Part shown: piece after piece, positions 42,751 to 51,306 of the stretch
How positions within the stretch are numbered: the stretch's first letter is position 1
How the letters are laid out: each line of letters opens with the position of its first letter
Assembly: GCF_000348725.1 (NCBI RefSeq)
Contig: NC_020813.1
Span: 1,774,248 to 1,838,247, forward strand
DNA length: 64,000 nucleotides
Reading direction: 5' to 3'
DNA from: Pseudobdellovibrio exovorus JSS
Lineage (GTDB): Bacteria > Bdellovibrionota > Bdellovibrionia > Bdellovibrionales > Bdellovibrionaceae
Notes under the pieces: generated by a model
Databases searched by the model: none
Seen by the model: only the letters and a program-made list of their open reading frames with translations
Told to the model about the DNA's origin: nothing
Program-made: the position numbers and the translations under genes

Positions 42751-45700
42751 TTAATTCAAAACTGAAACTTCAGCAAAGCTTCCCACTACGACCGTGATAT
42801 CGGAACTGTTCACGGCACTTGCGGCTCGCAGTACAACTGTTCCATTAGAACTTGGAACAACAACCGCTTCGACTGTCGCCATATAAACATCACCTGCCGT
42901 CGGAGTTGCCGATGAAGCGACAACATTGCCTGAAGATGTTATGTGTCCAACATAAGTCGCATTCACTCCGTCCACTTCCACTGGGATTTTTGCAACAGCC
43001 GTGGCCGCTGATACCGATGGATAAACTAAACTTAAACGCAGACCCGTGCTGATGTCAGCAGATGTATACAGAATCGTGTAGCGAATTTTATAAACGCTTC
43101 CGCTAGTGACAGCAACTGTCAACCCCGTTACATCAGATAAAGCTGTTGAAGAAAATACTTGTCCTGATGTCTTCTTTACATAACTCGGTAGCTCTGATTT
43201 TTGCACAACGGATGCTGGTAAACGTCCACCTGCCACCAACTGTACCAATTCACTAGCGGCTGTTCCTGCATCCAATACTGCCGCAGTTCCAAGACCTGAA
43301 ATATCGGTATTCGATAAAGTGACATCTCCGGTGCGCCCCGCCACTGTGGTCACTGGAGCCGTTGGGAAGTTGATAGATTGGCAAGCAAAAGTGTCTGTTA
43401 GACTATTCCAATACAGTGTTTCTGTTGTTGTACAACTTGCTGATGCGAAATAGGCATTAAATGTCGACGATTGAAGAGCACCTGTAATACGAGAATCATT
43501 ACCCGCAGCCACTGTACCGGCAGCCGTTCCCACATTCATGGTGGCCGCAGCACCTAAACCTAAATTCGTACGAGCCGTAGAAGCGGTGGCGGTCAATTCA
43601 CTTAAGTTATTGGCTGGGGCCAGTGGTGTATAACCTAAGGCCGCCTGCTTTGAGTTAAATGTATTCCAATCTGTCGAGCTTAAATATCCCGAAGTTGTCG
43701 TGTTTGCCTGTGAAATAGAAAGCTCTGGCGTCGCTCCACCAGACGATGCCAACGGCGCAACAGCCGTCACTTGTGTCACTGTTCCTGCATTCGGAGATGT
43801 CCATGACAAAACTCCGCTGCCATTCGTTGTTAATACTTGTCCGTTACCACCAGCACTCGTCGGTAATGTTAAATTGTAATCTTCAAATGTTCCCGCGGTA
43901 GGTGCACGTACCTGAATGCGATTAGTCCCATTTGTATCTTGAACGTTGAAATGTAATGAGGAAATGTTACTGCTATTAACTGTTGGAGCTATCAGTGTTG
44001 AAATGGTCACTTGGCCACTGCTATCCCGCTTCACTAATGTCGATGCCGTGCTATCACTTGTGGCTGCGGCTACCGTGTCCACGGTTCCAGCAAGAGTCGT
44101 CGCTGTTTTTCCACCCACTGCATTTACAGTAAGATTCGTAAATGTTCCAGATACATCACCGCCAGCATTGCTTGTTGTCAGCAAAGCGGCTGTTGGCAAT
44201 AGCGCCACTGGAATTCGAGAGTTGGCATCTAACTGCACTAAATTAGTAGCTGCGGTCCCTGCATTCAAAGTGGCCGCACTTCCTAAACCCAAATTCGTAC
44301 GAGCTGTAGAAGCAGTAGCGGTCAATTCACTTAAGTTATTGGCTGGGTCTAATGGCGCATACCCCAATGCACTTTGTTTCGAATTAAATGTATTCCAATC
44401 TGTCGAACTTAAATATCCAGAGGTTGTCGTGTTCGCCTGTGAAATCGAAATTTCTGGTGTCGCTCCACCAGAAGATACCAACGGCGCAGCAGCCGTCACT
44501 TGCGTCACAGTCCCCACTGTTGGTGTCGTCCACGAAAGAACACCACTGCCATTCGTTGTTAATACTTGCCCGTTACCACCAGCACCGGTTGGTAATGTTA
44601 AATTGTAATCTGAAAATGTTCCTGCCGCTGGAGCTCGCAGCTGAATATGATTCGCGTCATCACTGCCACGTATATTCACATTCAAAGCTCTAACATTAGT
44701 GGCTGCCACTGTCGTACTAGCAACACTAGAAGCATTCAATGCCGTCACACTGACCTGACCACTGCTATCACGCTTCACCAGAGTCGATACCGTATTGTCA
44801 CTTGTCGCCGCAGTTGTTGCATCCACACTAGTCGCAATAGCAGCTGCAGTTTTTGCACCGACACTGTCCACTGTTAAATTCGAAAGCGTCCCCGAGATGT
44901 CTCCACCTGCAGTGCTGCTATTTAGCAAAACAGAATTAGGCAATAGCGCCACTGGAATTTTAGCTCCAGCATCTAATTGCACTAGATTCGAAGCGGCTGT
45001 GCCAGCATTTAAAGTAGCGGCAGTTCCAAGACCTGAAATATCGGTATTCGATAATGTTACGTCTCCGGTGCGTCCGGCTACAGTGGTCACTGGAGCCGTT
45101 GGAAAATCAATGCTTTGACACAGGAAGGTTCCCGTCACACTACTCCAGTACATTGTTTCCGTAGTTTCACAACTTGCTGAGGCCACATAACCATTAAATG
45201 TCGACGACTGAAGAGCACCTGTAATACGAGAATCATTACCCGCGGACACTGTGCCCGCGGCTGTTCCCACATTCATTGTGGCCGCAGCACCTAAACCTAA
45301 ATTCGTACGAGCCGTAGAAGCGGTGGCAGTCAATTCACTTAAATTATTGGCTGGGTCCAAAGGTACATAACCAAGGGCTCCTTGTTTCGAATTAAATGTG
45401 TTCCAATCTGTTGAACTCAAATATCCAGAAGTTGTCGTGTTCGCCTGTGCCATCGAAATTTCTGGCGTTGCTCCACCAGACGATGCTAACGGCGCAACAG
45501 CCGTCACTTGTGTCACCGTTCCCACTGTCGGAGATGTCCATGACAAGACACCACTGCCATTCGTCGTTAAGACCTGTCCATTGGCGCCGGCACTTGTTGG
45601 TAAGGTCAGACTGTAATTCACAAACGGAGTTGGAGCCTGCAACGTCACACTGTTATTATTAGCATTGAACACCGACAACGTACGAACAGAAGCTGCTGTC

Positions 45701-47616
45701 GTTTGCACAGCCGCAGATTGTAGTGTTTGCACGCTGATGTCACCGCTGCCATCACGCTGAACTAATGTGTTTGCTGTATTCGCCGCCGTAGCTGCAGAAA
45801 CTGTATCTACAGCTCCTGCTACTGCGGTCGCGGCTTTCCCACCCACTGTGTCCACAGACAGAGTTGAAAATGTTCCCGAGACATCACCGCTAGCTGTACT
45901 GCTGCTGAGCAAAACAGAATTAGGCAATAGCGCCACTGGTATTTTAGCCCCAGCATCTAATTGCACCACATTGGATGCTGCCACACCTGCATTCAAAGTC
46001 GCTGCACTTCCTAAACCTAAATTCGTACGAGCTGTAGACGCTGTCGCCGATAACTCACTTAAATTATTTGCTGGATCAAGTGGTGTATAACCTAAGGCCG
46101 CCTGCTTTAAGTTAAATGTATTCCAATCCGTTGAACTCAAATATCCCGAGGTTGTTGTATTCGCTTGGGAAATAGAAATCTGTGGAGTCGTTCCGCCTGA
46201 AGAGGATAACGGCGTCGTAGCCGTCACTTGCGTTACCGTACCACCAGTCGGAGAACTCCATGTCAAAACACCAGATCCATCAGTAGTGAGCACTTGTCCA
46301 CTTGTTCCTGCATCCACAGGCAACGTCAGGCCATAATCGGAAAAAGCCGCTGGCGATTGCACAGTCACTTTGTTGTTGTTCGCATTAAATACGGCCAGCG
46401 TACGTACAGAAGCCGCTGTCGTTTGTACAGCAGCAGACTGTAGTGACTGAACACTAATATCACCACTGCCATCGCGCTGAACTAATGTGTTTGCTGTATT
46501 CGCCGCCGTAGCCGCAGAAACTGTGTCGACAGCTCCTGCCACTGCGGTCGCGGTTTTCCCACCTACTGTGTCCACAGTGAGATTTGAAAAAGTTCCTGAG
46601 ATGTCTCCACCTGCGGTGCTGCTATTTAACAAAACAGAATTGGGCAGAAGAGCCACAGGAATCTTAGCTCCGCCATCTAATTGTACTAGATTCGAAGCCG
46701 CGGTACCCGCATCCAATGTTGCAGCAGTTCCAAGACCTGAAATATCGGTATGAGCTAAAACTACATCTCCAGTTCGACCCGCAACACTTGTTACTGGCGC
46801 GCCAGGAAGTGTAAAAGGCACCCACTCACTGCCGTCATAACGCAAGACCTGATGTAAACTCGGCGCCGAAGTACTGACTGTCACACCTCTAATTCTAGCC
46901 ACCGTAGTGGACGACTGTGTGCCCGTCACATCCCCTGCTAAACTGCCTGTAAAGTTTTGCGCGGTAGTCGCTGACGTGGCTTCACCCAGTTCAGCTAAAC
47001 GTAACAAATTGGTTAAGCGCGTAGAGTCTTGTAATAATAAATTTAGATTTCCTTGAGTCAGTTGTGTTCCCGCAGTTCGCGACAACAGATCTTCCGATTT
47101 TTTTCCGCCGATAGACTCAGCCTGCATCGCAAATGGAACTGCACGCATATTGAAGTTCACTAAAAGAGTTTCATGATTAATTTCGGCAACAATACGCAAG
47201 ACACGATGACTCGATGAGGTCGGCGTATAGCTTTGCTCGCTGGAAACGATATTATTATTTCCATCAACACAAAATAAACTCGCCTTGGCAGAGGAGTTAT
47301 CAAATACTTGTTGCAGTGTTAAATTGGGATCACGTGAACCGCGTGATCCACTTCCTAAATTTAAAGAGATATTACCATTGGTTATATCTCGACCACTGTA
47401 GTTTTCTTCACGCAGAATACAATTTCCACCCGCTCCGCCAGGAGGAGATAAAACTAATAACTTAAAGTTGACACCTGACTCTGTAGGATAAAATCCTGTC
47501 GGTGACTTGACTCTTAACTGAACCGGCACTCCAATTTCTGCTTTTGTAATGGCAGCACTCACTAATATCGAAAAAATAATAACGATCTTCATCCAGAACT
47601 GATGACTGTTATTCAT
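42751..47616 (-). CDS. Giant repeat fibre, phage-tail-fibre-like (mosaic adhesive trimer type)
   Basis: 1621 residues. The start at 47616 is set by GAGGTG inside the end of the lipoprotein gene; MKIV eight codons later begins the signal peptide (IVIIFSILVSAAITKA). A head domain of about 180 residues is followed by tail-fibre-like modules. VAGRTGDV and ISGLGTAA recur at about 294, 862 and 1441. LSSTDWNTFN with ALGY and LSEL recurs at about 499, 739, 1075 and 1318. QVLTTNGSGVL-type blocks recur between them. The last 145 residues (after LPSYVKK) form a distinct beta-rich tip. Such layouts make trimeric fibres; Bdellovibrio bacteriovorus is known to use mosaic adhesive trimer fibres to meet prey. 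Binding target unknown. Confidence 0.85.
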   Translation of the reverse strand: MNNSHQFWMKIVIIFSILVSAAITKAEIGVPVQLRVKSPTGFYPTESGVNFKLLVLSPPGGAGGNCILREENYSGRDITNGNISLNLGSGSRGSRDPNLTLQQVFDNSSAKASLFCVDGNNNIVSSEQSYTPTSSSHRVLRIVAEINHETLLVNFNMRAVPFAMQAESIGGKKSEDLLSRTAGTQLTQGNLNLLLQDSTRLTNLLRLAELGEATSATTAQNFTGSLAGDVTGTQSSTTVARIRGVTVSTSAPSLHQVLRYDGSEWVPFTLPGAPVTSVAGRTGDVVLAHTDISGLGTAATLDAGTAASNLVQLDGGAKIPVALLPNSVLLNSSTAGGDISGTFSNLTVDTVGGKTATAVAGAVDTVSAATAANTANTLVQRDGSGDISVQSLQSAAVQTTAASVRTLAVFNANNNKVTVQSPAAFSDYGLTLPVDAGTSGQVLTTDGSGVLTWSSPTGGTVTQVTATTPLSSSGGTTPQISISQANTTTSGYLSSTDWNTFNLKQAALGYTPLDPANNLSELSATASTARTNLGLGSAATLNAGVAASNVVQLDAGAKIPVALLPNSVLLSSSTASGDVSGTFSTLSVDTVGGKAATAVAGAVDTVSAATAANTANTLVQRDGSGDISVQTLQSAAVQTTAASVRTLSVFNANNNSVTLQAPTPFVNYSLTLPTSAGANGQVLTTNGSGVLSWTSPTVGTVTQVTAVAPLASSGGATPEISMAQANTTTSGYLSSTDWNTFNSKQGALGYVPLDPANNLSELTATASTARTNLGLGAAATMNVGTAAGTVSAGNDSRITGALQSSTFNGYVASASCETTETMYWSSVTGTFLCQSIDFPTAPVTTVAGRTGDVTLSNTDISGLGTAATLNAGTAASNLVQLDAGAKIPVALLPNSVLLNSSTAGGDISGTLSNLTVDSVGAKTAAAIATSVDATTAATSDNTVSTLVKRDSSGQVSVTALNASSVASTTVAATNVRALNVNIRGSDDANHIQLRAPAAGTFSDYNLTLPTGAGGNGQVLTTNGSGVLSWTTPTVGTVTQVTAAAPLVSSGGATPEISISQANTTTSGYLSSTDWNTFNSKQSALGYAPLDPANNLSELTATASTARTNLGLGSAATLNAGTAATNLVQLDANSRIPVALLPTAALLTTSNAGGDVSGTFTNLTVNAVGGKTATTLAGTVDTVAAATSDSTASTLVKRDSSGQVTISTLIAPTVNSSNISSLHFNVQDTNGTNRIQVRAPTAGTFEDYNLTLPTSAGGNGQVLTTNGSGVLSWTSPNAGTVTQVTAVAPLASSGGATPELSISQANTTTSGYLSSTDWNTFNSKQAALGYTPLAPANNLSELTATASTARTNLGLGAAATMNVGTAAGTVAAGNDSRITGALQSSTFNAYFASASCTTTETLYWNSLTDTFACQSINFPTAPVTTVAGRTGDVTLSNTDISGLGTAAVLDAGTAASELVQLVAGGRLPASVVQKSELPSYVKKTSGQVFSSTALSDVTGLTVAVTSGSVYKIRYTILYTSADISTGLRLSLVYPSVSAATAVAKIPVEVDGVNATYVGHITSSGNVVASSATPTAGDVYMATVEAVVVPSSNGTVVLRAASAVNSSDITVVVGSFAEVSVLN
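43291..46741. repeat. Nested in-frame DNA repeats inside the fibre gene
   Basis: The marker AAGACCTGAA (plus strand) recurs at 43291, 45028 and 46732, giving large periods of 1737 and 1704 bases. A second marker, GTATTCCAAT (GTGTTCCAAT in one copy), recurs at 43661, 44390, 45398 and 46118, with spacings of 729, 1008 and 720 bases. All spacings are multiples of three. The units are near-identical over long stretches, so homologous recombination could change fibre length, and short-read assembly could collapse them. Confidence 0.85.
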
Positions 47617-47872
47617 ATTTCACCTCAACATGCCAACCATCTGGTAACACCACTTCTTCTACTGCATCAGCACTGTCATAGGTTACAGTCCACCCATTTT
47701 CTGAAACTACAGTCTGCGCATATTTAAAATTATTATCACCAGATTGATCAATCGGAGCCACGGGACGCGGAGGAGTCATATTCTCTTCTGTTGAATCCTT
47801 TGCCGGACTACAGCTAGTGCCATAGACAGCAAATACAAGAGCTAAAATAAGTACACGTGTGCGTCCGTTCAA
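47609..47872 (-). CDS. Small lipoprotein coupled to the fibre gene
   Basis: 87 residues. The hydrophobic leader LILALVFAVYGTSC ends at a lipobox-like Cys (C21), though the -3 position is Gly rather than the usual Leu. A Pro-rich linker (NMTPPRPVAPIDQSG) precedes a short beta domain (GWTVTYDSADAVEEVVLP, ending GWHVEVKYE). The stop overlaps the fibre start as ATGAATAA, and the fibre ribosome site lies within its final codons, so the two are obligately co-translated. A lipid-anchored partner could hold or cap the fibre base in the envelope; this is inference. Upstream, GGTGCGCACC at 47944-47953 is a perfect 10-bp palindrome in the promoter region. Confidence 0.75.
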   Translation of the reverse strand: MNGRTRVLILALVFAVYGTSCSPAKDSTEENMTPPRPVAPIDQSGDNNFKYAQTVVSENGWTVTYDSADAVEEVVLPDGWHVEVKYE

Positions 47873-47943
47873 CTTTTCTCCTTCATGGATAGGGAATACC
47901 CCTAAAGACTGTATCGGTATGATACGTAGAAAAATTAAGACTA

Positions 47944-47953
47944 GGTGCGCACC
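47944..47953. promoter_or_regulatory. Palindrome in the fibre/acyltransferase divergent promoter region
   Basis: GGTGCGCACC is a perfect 10-bp palindrome 72 bases before the lipoprotein ATG. The 246-base gap (47873-48118) separates the leftward lipoprotein-fibre operon from the rightward 48119 gene. No strong -35/-10 pair is obvious on either strand. It is a candidate operator only. Confidence 0.3.
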
Positions 47954-48118
47954 AACCAGACCTTAGTTTTGCAATTTAGCAAATTTTAACACTTGTAAAG
48001 AATCCGTTAAGATTGGTCCTATAATATTTATAAGCCATCTGTATTTTTTCAAAAGCAAATACGGTAACGAATACTCTTTGCCGTTCTAAAATTTAAAATC
48101 TATTTTCCCGCTCCGTAT

Positions 48119-48811
48119 ATGTCAGACACACTTTCGTTATTTCAGCTTTATATACTTCCATGCTCGCCGTTCGAACAGGCGAGCACTGCACTCTATAATT
48201 CTGCTTATCAACTATGGCATTCTGTTTGGTCAAAAACATTAACAGATTTAGATGGCCTAACACATCTCTACAGCGATCAGTTTACTCGTAACGATTTCAT
48301 GGTGGCCATCGCTCACAATCAAGAAGTCATTGCCCTCTGTTGTTTTAAAAAAATGGATTTACAGTTAAATGCCAGCTTAAATGATTCGTGGTTCAAACCT
48401 TGGCCTCCTTCTTTCCTGCAACAGCTCTCTGTATCATTTAAAAAGGCTTTGGTTCCAAGCTGGCTGAGTATCCATCCTAAGTGCCGCCGCAGTACCGGAT
48501 TTACAACCTTGAACTTCGGTTTAATTTTATCTGAACTCATTGCCATAATGACTTTGCACACGCAGTCTGAACTAGCCTTTGGCACTCCCCGCAAAGATCG
48601 TTCTGTCCATCTTCTTATTCAAAAAGCCGGTGGCACCACAGTCTTTGAAGACGTCCTACATCATGGCGTTTTGATTGATCTTGTCTGTTTTTTTTCAAGC
48701 AATCTACAAAACCACTATTTCTCAGATGAAACGCAGAAACTGTGGATGCAAAGACTTTCATTGATAACCAACAACAATAATTCAAAGGAGAATTATGAAA
48801 ACCACATTTAA
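48119..48811 (+). CDS. GNAT-like acyltransferase candidate
   Basis: 230 residues with no signal or membrane span. The rhythm is that of a GNAT fold: a helical N-terminus, strands around NDFMVAIAHNQEVIALCCFKK (about 62-80), then WLSIHPKCRR followed by a long helix (LILSELIAIMT) and FGTPRKDRSVHLLIQKAGG. The last segment matches the usual GNAT beta-5/alpha-4 region, where a side chain positions CoA. Overall identity to characterised N-acetyl- or N-acyltransferases must be low. It is followed by a haem-oxygenase-like protein gene with a 17-base overlap, so the two work as a pair. The start at 48119 has no Shine-Dalgarno. Confidence 0.5.
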   Translation: MSDTLSLFQLYILPCSPFEQASTALYNSAYQLWHSVWSKTLTDLDGLTHLYSDQFTRNDFMVAIAHNQEVIALCCFKKMDLQLNASLNDSWFKPWPPSFLQQLSVSFKKALVPSWLSIHPKCRRSTGFTTLNFGLILSELIAIMTLHTQSELAFGTPRKDRSVHLLIQKAGGTTVFEDVLHHGVLIDLVCFFSSNLQNHYFSDETQKLWMQRLSLITNNNNSKENYENHI

Positions 48812-49451
48812 AAACGAAATCTCATCTCTGTCAGAAATGATGATTCATCTTCCATGGGAAAATCGTAAGTTTTACATCAGCTTTCTAACTCAAACTTACT
48901 ACTTCGTGCAACACTCAACCCGTCTATTGGCCTTAGCTGCTGCCCATGCTTCTTTAGAAGAAGACTCTTTGCATCGTCGTTATTCAGCCCATATTGCAGA
49001 AGAAAAAGGGCACGAAAAAATTGCGTTGAATGATTTAAAAAAATTGGGCGTCGAAAATCTAGAAGCAAAATCTATCACGGCTAAAAATCTATATGAAACC
49101 CAATATTTTAAGATTGAGCGAGAACACCCAGCCTCATTATTCGGATATATTTTAGCATTAGAAGGTATTGCGAGTTTGATCTGCCCTCTGTTTATCGAAA
49201 AAGTTTATCGCGCACATGGCACTGAGTCCTCACGTTTCTTAAAGCTTCATGTCGAAGAAGATCCAGATCATGTGGATAAAGCTCTTGAGGCTATAGCGAG
49301 CTTACCCGCTCAGCTTCAACTTCTAATACAGGATAATATGCGCCAATCTGTTAGAAATTACCGCGCTTTGCTGGAAGAATGTGTGATTCAATCACAACAG
49401 GTATCACAACAGACATCTGTAGAAAATTACAGTGAGCAGTTAGTGAACTGA
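48795..49451 (+). CDS. Haem-oxygenase-like iron-containing protein (HDO/TenA-like superfamily)
   Basis: 218 residues, all-helical. Metal-ligand-like residues lie on successive helices: FLTQTYYFVQHSTRLLALA, HIAEEKGHEKIAL (E-E-x-x-H), LALEGIASLI and HVEEDPDHVDKAL (H-x-E-E-D-x-x-H). This set of His, Glu and Asp ligands is typical of haem-oxygenase-like diiron oxidases (HDO) such as those tailoring natural products; it also occurs in TenA/PqqC-like proteins. The ligand set and the absence of a TenA active-site Cys favour an oxidase. AAAGGAG stands just before the ATG. It overlaps the GNAT-like gene, which could load or release an acyl substrate. Confidence 0.65.
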   Translation: MKTTFKNEISSLSEMMIHLPWENRKFYISFLTQTYYFVQHSTRLLALAAAHASLEEDSLHRRYSAHIAEEKGHEKIALNDLKKLGVENLEAKSITAKNLYETQYFKIEREHPASLFGYILALEGIASLICPLFIEKVYRAHGTESSRFLKLHVEEDPDHVDKALEAIASLPAQLQLLIQDNMRQSVRNYRALLEECVIQSQQVSQQTSVENYSEQLVN

Positions 49452-49481
49452 TTCAAAAGTTGTATAAAAATACATATTTAT

Positions 49482-49504
49482 GGGCTAGCAGAAGAAGCTA
49501 GCCC
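49482..49504. terminator. Hairpin at a convergent junction
   Basis: GGGCTAGC pairs perfectly with GCTAGCCC around a 7-base loop. It overlaps the stop codon of the leftward 49498 gene and lies 31 bases after the rightward haem-oxygenase-like gene. No long T run follows either side, so it may terminate weakly in both directions. Confidence 0.5.
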
Positions 49505-49995
49505 CATTCAAAGATCAATCCGACTTTTAAAGACGAGGCAAAAGCGACTCTTTCATTCGTTCCCTTTTTAAAGCAGGGTGCTACCCACCCCATATTGATT
49601 TCGAAAGTTCTTTTATTCGGATGCAAAGTTTCCACTAACTCGTGATCTTTTAAATTCCATGGAACAGCATCATCTTTATTCAACGCCACATCCGTCATTT
49701 GTTTAATAAGTGCTAACTGCACATCATCAGAACGATAAAACAATTTAGGAAATGGAACATCCTTCATCTGCTCTTCAGAATAAGAACACAGAGCTTTAAA
49801 CTGCTTATTGGCATAAATCTGACTGATATCAGGAGGATTGTTGTACACATCAATGACATCACCTACACGGATATTGTTATAAAAGCTTTCGGGTATCCAC
49901 AAATCATTTTCATCTAAAAACTTCCTCAGATTATCTTTTTCAGCCTGCAAGTCATACTGACTGTAATCGGGGGAACGCTTATTGAATACTTTCAC
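49498..49995 (-). CDS. PAS-like sensory protein, stand-alone
   Basis: 165 residues, no signal or membrane span. The middle reads like a PAS fold: VIDVYNNPPDISQIYANKQFKALCSYSEEQM (about 47-77), where Y/N-K-Q-F-x-x-L-x-x-Y-S-E-E matches the usual PAS helix pair. A later FEINMGWVAPCF strand set follows. It has no output domain. It lies 41 bases downstream of a histidine kinase gene on the same strand. A regulatory partnership with that kinase is possible, because its N-terminus also looks like a PAS sensor, but this is inference. Confidence 0.55.
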   Translation of the reverse strand: MKVFNKRSPDYSQYDLQAEKDNLRKFLDENDLWIPESFYNNIRVGDVIDVYNNPPDISQIYANKQFKALCSYSEEQMKDVPFPKLFYRSDDVQLALIKQMTDVALNKDDAVPWNLKDHELVETLHPNKRTFEINMGWVAPCFKKGTNERVAFASSLKVGLIFEWG

Positions 49996-50036
49996 GTCTT
50001 AACCTTTTCCTTTATCTTTGTCTGAATAAACCCACA

Positions 50037-51143
50037 TTAAGAACTGTACTTATAAATATCCGTTGCTCCATCCGCGGGGAAGTCCTGCGGATAAGCTCGC
50101 GGTAGCTTAATATAAAAACAGCTATTACCATGAGTCCTATCTAATGATAAACTGCCTCCGTAAGATTGAATAATTCTATTTGATATACTCAGCCCTAACC
50201 CCGTTCCCGCACCCACTGGTTTCGTTGTAAAGAATGGGGCAAATATTTTTGTATCAAAATCTTCAGGTACACCCGGCCCATTATCTTTAAAGTAGATATG
50301 GTAATTTTGTGAATCTTCAACAAAGTGTACATCTATTGTCGGAAATGTTGTTTTGGATAAAGCATAAATCGAATTGTTAAACAGATTCACAAAAACCTGA
50401 ATCAGCTCTGTGGGTTTACAACTGATATACTTTTCATTACTTTGTAAGTTAAAGCGAAACTCTATTCCATTATCACGCATACCACCTGAAACTAAGGAAA
50501 AGGCCTCTTCTACAATAGACTTCAGATTATACAAAACTCTTTCATCGTAGTTTGAGTTACGTGAAAATACCCGCATACCATCGACAATTTTTTTAATTCG
50601 CTCAGCCTGAGTATAGACCTTATCTAAGTTCTTTTCTAAGACATCTGCAGGGATAGTTTTCTTTTCTTTCAGCGCTTGCAACAACATTTGTACACGCGCT
50701 GAAACGACCGTTAAAGGATTATTAATTTCATGTGCAATACCTGCCGCAATTTCACCTAGCTCTTTTAATTGTGAAAGTCGAAAGTCATTTAGGAAGTATT
50801 CAGCCACATCTTCTTTAAGTGATCTGTTTTCAAAAAACTGAACCATAATCAGTTTATTACCCTCAATCGAAAGACGATTCATCACACACTCATAAAAGCA
50901 GGATTTTATAAGAAATTTAGCACTGCCCGTAGTGCCACAAATACTGAGATACTTATACCAATCTTCTTTTTCGATTTGATTTAATTGATAAGAGTCGTTT
51001 TTTAAATGAAAAAATTTGAAAACTTTATTTTCTTCTTGGAGTTTTTTATTGATCTTAACAATAGAGTCATCTGTATCTAAGATCAGAGCCGAACTATCCA
51101 AACAGTCTAAAAAATCACCCATAGAAGTCTTCATACGTACCAC
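50037..51143 (-). CDS. Cytosolic sensor histidine kinase (PAS-like, HisKA, HATPase)
   Basis: 368 residues, no transmembrane segment. A PAS-like N-terminus (about 8-110; SALILDTDDSIVKINKK) precedes HisKA with KELGEIAAGIAHEINNPLTV, phospho-acceptor H138. The ATPase domain has VFVNLFNNSIYAL (N-box), FKDNGPGVP (G1) and GAGTGLGLSI (G2). The intact H, N, G1 and G2 boxes argue for activity; the HEINNPL form is that of NtrB-like kinases. The start is uncertain: GTG at 51143, or ATG at 51134 or 51122, none with a clear ribosome site. No response regulator is adjacent. The PAS-like gene downstream may be its partner. Confidence 0.9.
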   Translation of the reverse strand: MVRMKTSMGDFLDCLDSSALILDTDDSIVKINKKLQEENKVFKFFHLKNDSYQLNQIEKEDWYKYLSICGTTGSAKFLIKSCFYECVMNRLSIEGNKLIMVQFFENRSLKEDVAEYFLNDFRLSQLKELGEIAAGIAHEINNPLTVVSARVQMLLQALKEKKTIPADVLEKNLDKVYTQAERIKKIVDGMRVFSRNSNYDERVLYNLKSIVEEAFSLVSGGMRDNGIEFRFNLQSNEKYISCKPTELIQVFVNLFNNSIYALSKTTFPTIDVHFVEDSQNYHIYFKDNGPGVPEDFDTKIFAPFFTTKPVGAGTGLGLSISNRIIQSYGGSLSLDRTHGNSCFYIKLPRAYPQDFPADGATDIYKYSS

Positions 51144-51230
51144 ATCAGGGATACCTATCGGACGAAGATCTAGAATTATTTAGAATTTTGACGAGGTTCT
51201 GATCAGCAGCGTATTGATATGGGACAAAAT

Positions 51231-51260
51231 AAAAAAGGACTCACAAGTGAGTCCTTTTTT
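51231..51260. terminator. Bidirectional rho-independent terminator
   Basis: AAAAAA, GGACTCA, CAAG, TGAGTCC, TTTTTT forms a 7-bp stem with six A residues before and six T residues after. It therefore works on both strands. On the minus strand it stops the subtilase transcript (stop codon at 51307) before the kinase gene. Confidence 0.85.
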
Positions 51261-51306
51261 ATTTTAGAATTCGAAATTTTATTTCTAAGCTCTAACTTTC
51301 AGAGGC

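Noticed and set aside
43946-44608. Long open readings antisense to the fibre gene (this one 220 codons; others near 44795, 45767 and 46487)
   Set aside because: They recur with the repeat period, have no ribosome sites or family features and arise from the codon bias of the repeats on the other strand.
43291-46741. Regular repeats that could be mistaken for a CRISPR or satellite array
   Set aside because: Periods are hundreds of bases long, in frame, and lie inside one uninterrupted coding sequence; they encode fibre modules.
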